From the NCBI GenBank assembly GCA_023453125.1, contig JAEXUB010000049.1:1-14757 (forward strand): a DNA stretch of 14,757 nucleotides, in the 5' to 3' direction. This DNA is from Bacteroidota bacterium. Its GTDB lineage: Bacteria; Bacteroidota; Ignavibacteria; Ignavibacteriales; Melioribacteraceae. The translations under genes and the position numbers were made by a program. Positions within the stretch are counted from its first letter, which is position 1. Each line of letters begins with the position of its first letter. The notes beneath the pieces are model-generated. The model saw only the letters and a program-made list of their open reading frames with translations. It made no database searches and was not told where the DNA came from. Shown here in pieces: positions 1 through 8,600 of this stretch.

Positions 1-951
1 GCCGCAAAACTGAGTCTCGAAAAAGCTAAACAGGATATAGTTTATAATACCACCGATTATTTCTATTCGATGATAAGCGCTATTGAAAACTACAAAATCA
101 GCGAAGAGAACCTTAAGTACAACAAGAAAATGCTCGAGCAGATTGAAACAAAGCAGGGGCTCGGTTCCGTAGCAATTGCTGACGTATATCAGTGGCGCTA
201 CAATGTAGGTAATTCCGAATTAAGTCTTATAAATGCAAAAAACAATATCGACAAGGCAAAAATCACCTTCTTAAATTACCTTTCGCTCGACCTTAATGAA
301 GAATACGAACTGGTAGATCCAAATCCTTCTTCTTATCAGGGATCAGACGTATCCAATATGAATTTAATGCTTCAGGAAGCATTTGCAAACAGAAAAGATT
401 ATCTCGCACAGCAATATATTCTCAGTTATCAGAATTCGGCTACTACAATTGCTTCAAGCAGATATCTGCCGAGAGTCAGCTTATCTGGCGGATTCAGCAC
501 CGATGCGGCACAGCCGGGCAATTTATTCGATAAAAGATTATGGAATGCCGGTTTGAGCGTTTCCTGGTCCTTCTCGGTTGTTGATTATTTTTATGCCGAC
601 CAGTCATTGCAGAATGCAAAAATAAACATACTTAATGCCGAAGAAGATTTAAGAAATCTTGAAAGGACAATTAAAGCAGATGTTAAACAGGCTGTTCTTG
701 ATTACCAGGCAGCTCTGAAAGCCGCCGAAGTAGCTGACGCCAACCTTGTTTCTGCAACACAGTCAAAAAATATCAGTGTTGAAAAATATAATCAGGGCTC
801 AGGTACAATTCTTGACGTTTTGAATGGTGACAATGCATATCTTCAGGCAGCATATAATAAAATTTTTCAGAAGTTCCAACTTTATCGTGCTAAGGATCGT
901 CTAATGAGAGCGTTAGGTAAACTGGATTACCAGAAGTACGATTCAAATTAA
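1..951 (+). CDS. TolC-family outer-membrane efflux channel, 5' truncated
   Basis: The reading frame is open from the first base, so the gene begins before the window; 316 residues are visible. TolC-family proteins are usually about 420-480 residues, so the signal peptide and roughly the first 110-150 residues are missing. The visible part shows long amphipathic alpha-helical stretches, a central beta-strand segment (about codons 155-190, with alternating hydrophobic residues around WNAGLSVSWSFSVVDYF), then a second long helical region containing KYNQGSGTILDVLNGDNAYLQA-like sequence near codons 265-285. That G-x-x-x-x-D-V-L pattern is typical of the second OEP repeat. The family forms trimeric channels through the outer membrane and periplasm. 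An adaptor gene follows 12 bases downstream with a good Shine-Dalgarno, supporting its role as the exit duct of the ABC pump encoded next. The family call is firm; the exported substrate is unknown. Confidence 0.9.
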   Translation, partial: AAKLSLEKAKQDIVYNTTDYFYSMISAIENYKISEENLKYNKKMLEQIETKQGLGSVAIADVYQWRYNVGNSELSLINAKNNIDKAKITFLNYLSLDLNEEYELVDPNPSSYQGSDVSNMNLMLQEAFANRKDYLAQQYILSYQNSATTIASSRYLPRVSLSGGFSTDAAQPGNLFDKRLWNAGLSVSWSFSVVDYFYADQSLQNAKINILNAEEDLRNLERTIKADVKQAVLDYQAALKAAEVADANLVSATQSKNISVEKYNQGSGTILDVLNGDNAYLQAAYNKIFQKFQLYRAKDRLMRALGKLDYQKYDSN

Positions 952-963
952 GGAGTAAAAAAA

Positions 964-2265
964 ATGGCTAATGGCAAAAAAAGAGGATCGAAGAAGAAAC
1001 TGTTTATTTTTGGCGGTTTAGGTGCTTTACTTTTAATTATCATTTTATTGGTTGTTCTCGGGGGAAATAAAGAACAGATTGTTTCCGTCCAGGTTGACGA
1101 TGTAGTCAAAAAGACTATTACTCAGGTAGTTACCGCAACCGGTAAAATAAACCCTGATTTCCAGGTTAAAATAAGCGCCGAAGCAACCGGGGAAATTGTT
1201 CAGCTTAACGTTAAAGAAGGGGACAAGGTTTCCAAAGGGCAGCTTCTATTAAAAATTAAACCGGAAACTTATTTAGCACAGAAAAATAAAGTTGAGGCAT
1301 CATTAACTTCTGTACAGGCAAGCCTTGGAGTTTCTAAAGCAAACCTTGATCAGGCTGAAGTTGAATTGAACCGCCTGAAAGCTTTATATGATAAAAAACT
1401 TGCTTCCGATTACGAATATGAATTGGCTAAGTCGAAATTCATTTCCGCTAAAGGAACTTACGAATCGCAGAAAGCTTCTCTAGCTCAGACACAGGCAAGT
1501 TTAAAAGAAGCCGATGAGAACCTCAACAAAACAGCCGTTTATGCTCCTATGAATGGCGTTGTTACCTCTCTTAAAGTTGAATTAGGGGAGAGAGTTCTTG
1601 GATCAGGATTCAGTCCCGGTACAGAGCTTTTGACTGTTGCCGATTTAAGTGTTATGGAAGCTACAGTTGACGTTGACGAAAACGACGTTGTCCTTGTTGC
1701 AATAGGGGATACAGCCAGAGTAAAAATTGACGCTTTCAGCGGCAAATCTTTTAACGGAGTTGTAACGGAAATTGGAAACAGCGCAAAATCCACAAGCGCT
1801 TCGTCACAGGATCAGGTAGTAAACTTTGAAGTTAAAATCAGAATACTTGACAACGAGAGCGGTATCCGCCCCGGTATGTCGTGCGACGCAAGAATCGAAA
1901 CAGAAACCAAAAGAGACGTTTGGGCTGTGCCTATCCAGTCGGTTACCGCCCGCGGTGAAATGAATAATAACCAGCCACCTTCAGGAGAGAACCGGGATGA
2001 ACCGGTTGTTCAGGACACCAGAATAAAAGAAACAAAGACTTATGAAAAACCGAAGGAAATCGTTTTCCTGGTTGAAAACAATCAGGTTAAAATGAAAGAT
2101 GTTGAAAGCGGAATCAGCGATGATACATATATCGAGATTAAGAGCGGTTTAACAGGAAACGAAAAAGTTGTAAGCGGACCATATAAAGCGATTTCTAAAG
2201 AACTTGAAAACGGTTCCAAGGTTATGATTCAGCCTAAAAAAGGGGCTTTTGAGCCGAAAAAATAA
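964..2265 (+). CDS. MacA-like periplasmic adaptor (HlyD/membrane fusion family)
   Basis: This 433-residue protein bridges an inner-membrane ABC pump and the TolC-type channel. Residues 1-12 are strongly basic and 13-33 form one hydrophobic segment, so it is probably anchored in the inner membrane with its bulk in the periplasm. Next come the first half of the lipoyl-like domain (about 66-101, with EGDKVSKGQLLLKI), an alpha-helical hairpin (about 104-188), the second lipoyl half (190-226, APMNGVVTSL), a beta-barrel domain (about 228-315) and a membrane-proximal domain (about 318-425). Between the last two is a charged, proline-containing insert at about 331-364. The start is fixed by AGGAG at 951-955, eight bases before the ATG. 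The family call is firm. MacA is the closest named relative because an ABC ATPase and MacB-type permeases follow, rather than an RND pump. Confidence 0.93.
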   Translation: MANGKKRGSKKKLFIFGGLGALLLIIILLVVLGGNKEQIVSVQVDDVVKKTITQVVTATGKINPDFQVKISAEATGEIVQLNVKEGDKVSKGQLLLKIKPETYLAQKNKVEASLTSVQASLGVSKANLDQAEVELNRLKALYDKKLASDYEYELAKSKFISAKGTYESQKASLAQTQASLKEADENLNKTAVYAPMNGVVTSLKVELGERVLGSGFSPGTELLTVADLSVMEATVDVDENDVVLVAIGDTARVKIDAFSGKSFNGVVTEIGNSAKSTSASSQDQVVNFEVKIRILDNESGIRPGMSCDARIETETKRDVWAVPIQSVTARGEMNNNQPPSGENRDEPVVQDTRIKETKTYEKPKEIVFLVENNQVKMKDVESGISDDTYIEIKSGLTGNEKVVSGPYKAISKELENGSKVMIQPKKGAFEPKK

Positions 2266-2288
2266 CGTCAATAATTTTGGACATGGAA

Positions 2289-3014
2289 ATGGATAACATT
2301 ATAACTATTGAACACATTGCTAAAATATATCAGGTTGGTACAGAAGAAGTTCACGCTCTTGCAGATGTCTCTTTAACAATTGACAAGAACGAATATGTTG
2401 CAATAATGGGTCCCTCCGGTTCCGGCAAATCGACTCTTATGAACATTCTCGGCTGCCTCGACACTCCTACTAAAGGTATATATGATTTCAAAGGAGTTAA
2501 TGTAAGCGAAATGAATGATAATGAGCTGGCTCAGATCAGGAACAGGGAAATCGGATTCGTATTCCAGACATTCAACCTGCTCCCTAGATCGGATGCTCTG
2601 CATAATGTGGAACTTCCTTTAATCTATGCAGGAGTTCACAGTTCCGAAAGGAAGGACAGGGCAAGAGATGCTCTTGTGCATGTAGGACTCGAAGATAGAA
2701 TGCACCATAGGCCTAACGAACTTTCCGGAGGACAAAGACAGCGTGTTGCCATCGCAAGGGCTTTGGTAACAAATCCTGCAATTATTCTTGCCGATGAACC
2801 TACCGGTAACCTTGATACAAAAACCGGTGAGGATATTATGGCCCTGTTCCATGAAATTCACCAGAAAGGAAATACTATTATTCTGGTAACTCACGAAGAG
2901 TATATTGCTGAACATGCAGCCAGAATTTTAAGAATCAGGGACGGCCTTATTGAAAAGGACGAAATGGTTGTTAACAGATATATTCCAAAGAAAAACAACG
3001 CCTCTTTTGTTTAA
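2289..3014 (+). CDS. ABC transporter ATP-binding protein, MacB/LolD type
   Basis: This stand-alone nucleotide-binding subunit would drive the permeases encoded next. Counting from the ATG at 2289 (241 residues), it has Walker A GPSGSGKST at 41-49, a Q-loop glutamine at 93 in FVFQTFNLLP, signature LSGGQRQR from 145, Walker B IILADEP ending near 171, then TGNLD, and an H-loop histidine at 202 in VTHE. The FQTFNLLPR and ADEPTGNLD stretches are typical of the MacB/LolD/FtsE branch. The start is uncertain: TTG at 2277, ATG at 2283 and ATG at 2289 are all in frame. I chose 2289 because family members usually start one short strand before the first beta-strand, and a GGA lies seven bases upstream. 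In MacB proper this domain is fused to the permease; here it is separate. All catalytic motifs are intact. Confidence 0.93.
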   Translation: MDNIITIEHIAKIYQVGTEEVHALADVSLTIDKNEYVAIMGPSGSGKSTLMNILGCLDTPTKGIYDFKGVNVSEMNDNELAQIRNREIGFVFQTFNLLPRSDALHNVELPLIYAGVHSSERKDRARDALVHVGLEDRMHHRPNELSGGQRQRVAIARALVTNPAIILADEPTGNLDTKTGEDIMALFHEIHQKGNTIILVTHEEYIAEHAARILRIRDGLIEKDEMVVNRYIPKKNNASFV

Positions 3015-3034
3015 AAGTTTTTCAGGGAATTTAA

Positions 3035-3057
3035 GGGGCGGGGGATAATCCCTCCCC
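3035..3057 (+). other. GC-rich hairpin between ATPase and permease genes
   Basis: In the 85-base gap, a left arm of GGGG-C-GGGGGA faces a right arm of TCCC-T-CCCC across a three-base TAA loop. One register gives GGGA pairing with TCCC, then a G-T wobble and further G-C pairs around one mismatch or bulge. No T-run follows (the next bases are AATAAACAAC), so it does not look like a rho-independent terminator. It may be an mRNA stability or processing element setting different levels of ATPase and permease. That role is inference. Confidence 0.5.
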
Positions 3058-3099
3058 AATAAACAACTCATTTGAAAATTATTATTTGAAGACTTTGAT

Positions 3100-4344
3100 A
3101 TGTTTAAAAATTATTTCATAGAATTAAAAGAAGGCATTCTTATTTCTTTCCGGGCAATCCGCGCCAACAAAATGAGGGCCATTTTAACCACTCTGGGCAT
3201 CATTATTGGCATTGTTGCTGTTACTACAATGTCTACTGCAATAGTCGGCCTCAGAGAGGCGTTCATTTCTTCAATTTCCTCATTTGGAAGCGATGTGCTG
3301 TATGTGGATAAATTTGACTGGCTTGGTATGGGCGATTTCCGGTCAATGCGAAATAGAAAGAATATTACCTTCGACCAGTACGAAAAACTACGCCAGTCCC
3401 TGTCGCAAACTTCGTATGCTGCTATGGCTCCCAATATAAGGTCGTTTGGTGCTAAAGTCCGGTATGGTCAGAAGTCGACCGATGCCACAATGTTATACGG
3501 CACCACAGAAGATTATATGAAAACTTCTAATCTTATTCCCGTAAAAGGGCGTTTTCTTAGTGATATGGATGTTAACGCAGGCAGAAAGGTGTGTGTTGTC
3601 GGTTCTGATATTGCCGAAGCTCTGTTCCCAAGAGAAGATCCGATTAATAAGGATATTAGAGTCGGGGATATTCCTATGAAAATTATAGGGGTGCTCGACA
3701 AGCAGGGGAGCGGATTCTTCGGCGGCTTCAGTCCAGACGGGCAAATTATCATGCCCCTGAAAACATTTCAAAGTTCCGTCGGACGCTTCCGGAATAATTT
3801 GAGAATTGATATCAAGGTTGCCGATCCTAATAGGATAAATGAAGTTAAGGATGAGGTTATTTCCATTCTACGTACAATCCGCAAAGTGCCGTTGGATAAG
3901 CCTAATGATTTTGCAGTTAACCAGCAGGAAGCATTTAAGGAAATGTACGACAGGACTGTTGGAGTTATCGGTATTGCAGGATTGATGATAACTGCCCTTG
4001 CTCTTTTTGTTGGCTCAATCGGAATTATGAATATTATGTTTGTTTCTGTAACTGAGAGGACTAAGGAGATTGGAATAAGAAAGGCAATTGGGGCAAAGAC
4101 CTGGTCGATACTTACTCAATTCCTTGCCGAAGCCGTAATAATTTGTCTTATGGGAGGATTGATAGGACTTATGATATCATTTCCTCTAAGTCTTGTGATT
4201 AACCAGTTTCTGCCGACTTCCATGCCGTTGGATATAGTTCTGATTTCACTCTTAATCTCGGCAATAGTCGGGGTTATATCGGGATTCCTGCCGGCATATA
4301 AGGCTTCCAAGCTCGATCCGGTTGAAGCATTGAGATACGAATAG
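3100..4344 (+). CDS. MacB-type ABC transporter permease 1 (FtsX family)
   Basis: This 414-residue protein has the MacB permease layout without the ATPase. It begins with a cytoplasmic amphipathic stretch (1-27, including RANKMRAILTTLGI), followed by TM1 at about 28-50, a large periplasmic domain at about 51-285, and three C-terminal membrane segments at about 287-312, 338-364 and 376-400. The FtsX hallmark GIMNIMFVSVTERTKEIGIRKAIGA falls at about 308-332, and the protein ends with the classic KASKLDPVEALRYE. The ATG at 3100 has no strong Shine-Dalgarno, but the N-terminus matches the family without an extension. Together with the next gene it probably forms a heterodimeric mechanotransmission pump that works with the adaptor and TolC channel. 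Substrate cannot be read from the sequence; the family handles macrolides, lipoproteins, peptides and siderophores. Confidence 0.92.
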   Translation: MFKNYFIELKEGILISFRAIRANKMRAILTTLGIIIGIVAVTTMSTAIVGLREAFISSISSFGSDVLYVDKFDWLGMGDFRSMRNRKNITFDQYEKLRQSLSQTSYAAMAPNIRSFGAKVRYGQKSTDATMLYGTTEDYMKTSNLIPVKGRFLSDMDVNAGRKVCVVGSDIAEALFPREDPINKDIRVGDIPMKIIGVLDKQGSGFFGGFSPDGQIIMPLKTFQSSVGRFRNNLRIDIKVADPNRINEVKDEVISILRTIRKVPLDKPNDFAVNQQEAFKEMYDRTVGVIGIAGLMITALALFVGSIGIMNIMFVSVTERTKEIGIRKAIGAKTWSILTQFLAEAVIICLMGGLIGLMISFPLSLVINQFLPTSMPLDIVLISLLISAIVGVISGFLPAYKASKLDPVEALRYE

Positions 4345-4373
4345 AATTTTCGAAAGAAAAATAAAATTTTACC

Positions 4374-4378
4374 AGAGG
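4374..4378 (+). promoter_or_regulatory. Shine-Dalgarno that decides the permease 2 start
   Basis: AGAGG lies six bases before the ATG at 4385. The in-frame TTG at 4382 would leave only three bases of spacing, so the ATG is preferred. Confidence 0.6.
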
Positions 4379-4384
4379 TTTTTG

Positions 4385-5611
4385 ATGTTAATTGTTGAAA
4401 ATACCAAGCTTGCACTGAATTCTCTCAGGACGAATAAGCTTCGTTCATATTTAACATTGCTCGGTATCGCTATAGGGCTCTTTTCAATTATTATTGTAAT
4501 GACAGCCATAAGCGCAATTCAGAGCAGTTTTGAAAGTGTATTCAGCGAAATCGGTTCCAATAACTTTATCATCCAGAAATATCCGGCTGTAAGAATGGGG
4601 GATGACAGGGGACGATACAGAAACAGACAAGACCTTACAATTGAAGAAGGGGAAAGGCTTAGAGAACAGACTACTTTACCCCTCTATGTAGGAATTTATC
4701 TCGGATCGGGGGGGAAAGTAATCAAATACGGCAACGAAAAGACTAATCCAAATGTTCAGGTAATAGGACAGAACCTCGATGCCATATATTCCAACCTTCT
4801 TGAAGTATCGGAAGGAAGAATGTACAACAAGAGCGATATTGATCTCTCTCGCCCTGTTGCCGTAGTTGGTGCCGCCGTAGTAGAAAAACTCTTTTCAAAG
4901 GGAAATCCAATAGGGAAGACTATTAAAATTGACAATGATAATGTCGAAATTATAGGCGTTTTCAAGAAACGCGGCGATATAATGGGGCAGTCAAGGGATA
5001 ACTTTATCTCTATTCCAATTACCCTCTACCGCAAATTTTACGGTGACCACCTCCGTTCTGCTCAGTTTATCATAACCTCCAGATCAAAGGAATTAGCAGA
5101 CCAGACTGCCGATGAAGTTATCGGTGCGCTAAGAACGATTAGGAAAGTAGATCCGGGGAAAGAAAACGATTTTGAGCTTATTACCAACGAGCAGATTATT
5201 CAGCAGTTTAATGATATTACAAAGTATTTCAAGATAGGGGCATTCGTAATTGCCGTAATTGCGCTGCTTGCATCCGGAGTCGGCATTATGAATATTATGC
5301 TTGTATCGGTTACCGAACGGACAAGAGAAATTGGAATCAGAAAGGCGCTCGGAGCCCAAAAAATTGTAATTCGAACTCAATTCCTTGTGGAGGCAATTGT
5401 TTTAAGCCTTGTTGGAGGAGCCATAGGAATTACCCTGGGGGTTATTGGAGGCAATATTGTTGCCTCGCTAATCGGAGTGCCTATACACGTACCTATTGAC
5501 TGGATTATGATTGGACTTACAATAACCAGTTTTGTCGGGATACTTTTCGGGGTTTATCCTGCAATCAAAGCCTCCAACCTCGATCCGATTGAAGCCCTGA
5601 GGTATGAATAA
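4385..5611 (+). CDS. MacB-type ABC transporter permease 2 (FtsX family)
   Basis: This 408-residue paralogue of the preceding permease has the same topology: TM1 at about 21-45, a periplasmic domain at about 46-280, and C-terminal segments at about 282-307, 333-358 and 372-394. It shares the GIMNIMLVSVTERTREIGIRKALGA block and the ending KASNLDPIEALRYE with its neighbour. Both also carry a similar LRTIRKV segment near the end of the periplasmic domain. They differ in the middle of the periplasmic domain: this copy has a charged, Arg/Asp-rich stretch near residues 70-84 (RMGDDRGRYRNRQD), whereas permease 1 has Gly/Phe-rich loops. It lies 40 bases downstream of permease 1 and is probably co-transcribed. 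The tandem arrangement suggests duplication followed by specialisation into two halves of a heterodimer; this last point is inference. Confidence 0.92.
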   Translation: MLIVENTKLALNSLRTNKLRSYLTLLGIAIGLFSIIIVMTAISAIQSSFESVFSEIGSNNFIIQKYPAVRMGDDRGRYRNRQDLTIEEGERLREQTTLPLYVGIYLGSGGKVIKYGNEKTNPNVQVIGQNLDAIYSNLLEVSEGRMYNKSDIDLSRPVAVVGAAVVEKLFSKGNPIGKTIKIDNDNVEIIGVFKKRGDIMGQSRDNFISIPITLYRKFYGDHLRSAQFIITSRSKELADQTADEVIGALRTIRKVDPGKENDFELITNEQIIQQFNDITKYFKIGAFVIAVIALLASGVGIMNIMLVSVTERTREIGIRKALGAQKIVIRTQFLVEAIVLSLVGGAIGITLGVIGGNIVASLIGVPIHVPIDWIMIGLTITSFVGILFGVYPAIKASNLDPIEALRYE

Positions 5612-5620
5612 ATTAGGAGA

Positions 5621-5687
5621 ATAATTGGTTTATTGTTACTATTTTTGAATAAAAAAGATTTCAGTTGAGTAACAATAAACCGGTTAT
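5621..5687 (+). repeat. Long inverted repeat spanning the start of the barrel gene
   Basis: The left arm is 5621-5640 and the right arm 5668-5687. The inner 14 bases match perfectly: GGTTTATTGTTACT at 5627-5640 against AGTAACAATAAACC at 5668-5681. Outside them, two positions would be G-U wobbles in RNA and four more pair, giving a 20-bp stem. The 27-base loop (5641-5667) ends exactly with the TTG start codon, and the right arm encodes residues 2-8 of the next protein. The loop can also form a small TTTTT/AAAAA stem. A transcript reading through from the ABC genes could fold and hide the start region. There is no T-run directly after the right arm, so it is not a standard terminator. Confidence 0.7.
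5640..5647 (+). promoter_or_regulatory. Possible Bacteroidota-type -7 box before the barrel gene
   Basis: TATTTTTG fits the TAnnTTTG -7 consensus known from Bacteroidota and lies 17 bases before the TTG start, mostly inside the loop of the inverted repeat. No convincing -33 TTG is seen at the expected distance, and the motif is easily found by chance in AT-rich DNA. A transcript starting here would lack the left arm and so could not form the hairpin. Confidence 0.25.
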
Positions 5688-8600
5688 ATACATAATATTT
5701 TTTCTCTCCCTTTTTACTGCTGCGGCATTTGCCCAGACAGACCCAACATATATCAGTGTAAAAGATACTTTTAGAATTTCACTGCTCAACCAGTATTACA
5801 TCTCGTCTCCGCTTCCCGTTCAGGGCACAGAAACTATTCTGCTTAACAAAAAAACCCTTTCAAACGATTTATATCAAATCCATAAGCAGGAGGGGTATAT
5901 AAGTCTAAATCCCGGTGCCGGTGCTAAATTGAACGATACTCTGATTGTTTCCTATTTCTCATACATTTCATCTTTAAAGAAAGAATACAGCAACCGGATA
6001 TTAACAATTATACCCGAAACCGGATCAGGCGCAGTTGCTGTTCCTCTTGTTAAGGAAAAACCACAGTCATTATCAGAGTCTCTTTTCGGTAAAGGAATTC
6101 AAAAAAGCGGTTCTCTTATCAGGGGTTTTCAGGTTAGTTCCAACAGGGATTTTACATTGAACAGCGGTTTAAGGCTCCAGCTTTCAGGCAGACTCTCGGA
6201 GGATATAGAAATTGTAGCCGCGCTATCCGATGAGAATATTCCTATTCAGCCTGAGGGGAATACCGAAAGACTGAATGAAATTGACAAGGTTTTTATTCAG
6301 ATTAAACATAAAAACCTTACAGGAACATTCGGCGACTATGAAATGAGGCTTGCTTCGGGTGAATTCGGTAAATTGAGCAGAAAGCTGCAGGGGCTTAAGG
6401 GGGAGTTTACTTTCGGCGACTTTAACGGCATAGTTTCAATTGCCTCGACAAGGGGAAAGTTTAACTCCTTTTTCTTTATGGGGCGGGACGGCAACCAGGG
6501 GCCATACCGGCTTGCAGGCTCTAATAATGAAAATGATATTACAGTTATTGCAGGAAGCGAAAAGGTCTTTGTTGACGGAGTTGAAATGAGAAGGGGGGAA
6601 AATAATGACTACATTGTTGATTACTCTTCTGCACAGATTACTTTCACTTCAAAACGCCTGATAACTTCGGCAAGCCGGATTAATGTGGATTTCGAATATA
6701 CCGACCGCAGGTTTCAGCGTAATTTTATGGGAGTAAACCTTAATACAAAATTATTCGACGGGAAAATGAGGCTTTCTTTCAATTATCTTAGAGAAAGCGA
6801 CATTAAAGATAATCTCATTGAATATTCTCTCTCGGATGAGGAGAAAAGAGTCCTTGAACAGGCAGGCGGCGACAGAAACAAAGGGGTAATCAGCGGTATA
6901 TCGGAAGCAGCTCCCGATTCATTGGGAAACCCTACCGGATTTTATGTTAAAAGGGATACTGTTATTAACGCATCTCCCTTTGCTTATTATGCATATGCCC
7001 CCAATACTCCCGATGCCCGGTTCAATGTTGTCTTCAGTTATGTTGGAGAAGGGAATGGGGATTATTCCAGACTTACTCTCAGCAATTACAAATTTGCAGG
7101 TATTGGTAAAGGCTCCTATCTTCCAATCAAATATCTTCCAATGCCGGAACTCAAGCAGAATGCAAGTTTCGTCATCGAATCGGAAATGATTAGAAATACG
7201 AGAATAAGTTTGGAGCTTGCCGGAAGCTTTTACAATGCAAACAGGTTTTCATCATTGGATGGAACAAATAAGGATGGTTTTGCCGCTAATCTGAATTTTG
7301 AGCTAAAACCGGTTCCGGTTGAATTATTCGGACATTCCCTGGGCAAGGCTGCCTTTTCCTTTAAGGAGAGGTATCTTGGCAATAATTATATCCCTTTTGA
7401 ACGGATAAATCCGGTTGAATTCAACAGGGAGTATAATTTTAATTCTGACGGGAATGCATATGAGGAACTGAGGGAAATAAATCTCAATTATTTTCCTTCG
7501 GATAATCTTGCTCTCAGCGGGAAATACGGTATGCTGGCAAAGGGGAAAGAACTGAGGACCGACCGTTTTTTCAGTAGTATTAAGTATTCCGAAAAGGAGA
7601 TCAGCAGGGGGGATTTTACAATTGATTATGCCAAGACCGAGAATCTTTCCCTGAAGACTGACTGGAACAGGCAGAACGGAACTGCTTTTTACTCCTTAGG
7701 AATTTTCAGGCCCGGAATTGATTATCTATTTGATGAGAAGAAGGAAACAATATCGGGGGATTCCTTAATCTCAACTTCTTACCGCTATTTGGAAGCTGCT
7801 CCTTTTATGGAACTGATAAAAATAAAAGGATTGGACCTTAGAACGCAAATATCTTTCAGACAGGAATTTGTTCCTGAGGCCGGTTCATTCAGACGGCAGT
7901 CCGATGCATTGCTGCGCTCATTAAAAATAGGTCTGAGGCCTCTTAATGAGATTGCATTAACACTTAACCTTTCTCTCAGAAATAAATATTACACTGACCA
8001 ATTCAAACAGAAGGGATATACCGATAATGAAACGTTCCTTCTCTATTCACAGACAAAATTTAATTTCTTTAAGAACGGCATTACCGGGGACCTCTATTAC
8101 GAGGCCGCTACCGAACAGTCGGCAAAACAGCAGAAAGTATTTGTTAAAGTAGTTAAAGGAACGGGCAATTATAAATATATTGGGGATGTTAACGGCAACG
8201 GAGTTGCTGACGAGAGCGATTTTGAACTTACCAACTATGACGGTGAATTTGTCGTAGTGCTTCTCCCTACTGACCAGCTCTTTCCCGTTGTTGATCTTAA
8301 GTTTTCATCGAGATGGAACGTGGAATTGGCCAAACTGGCAGATGAAGATTCTTTCTTTGGCAAAATTCTTAAACCGGTTTCAACCGAGACATTCTTCAGG
8401 ATTGAGGAGAACAGCAGTATTAAAGAGACGATGGATATCTATCTCCTTAAACTGAGCCGGTTCCTGAACGATTCTACAACTATAAGAGGCGCCCGCTTTT
8501 TTCAACAGGATCTATATCTTTTCAGGAATGAACTCGATTTTTCTTTGAGAGCCCGTTTCACTGAAAGAAGGAATCTCGCACAGTTTGCCGGAGGAATCGA

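Noticed and set aside
4345..4384. AT-rich palindrome (AAAATTTT) between the permeases
   Set aside because: Short AT palindromes are expected by chance here; there is no GC-bearing stem and the gap mainly holds the Shine-Dalgarno.
5612..5664. Terminator for the exporter genes
   Set aside because: The inverted repeat has a 27-base loop and no T-run directly after the right arm, so it does not fit a rho-independent terminator. A T-rich stretch appears only about 10 bases later, inside the coding sequence.
6944..7189. 81-residue + strand frame inside the barrel gene
   Set aside because: It is a shifted frame within a continuous 1154-codon gene, with no ribosome binding site or domain.
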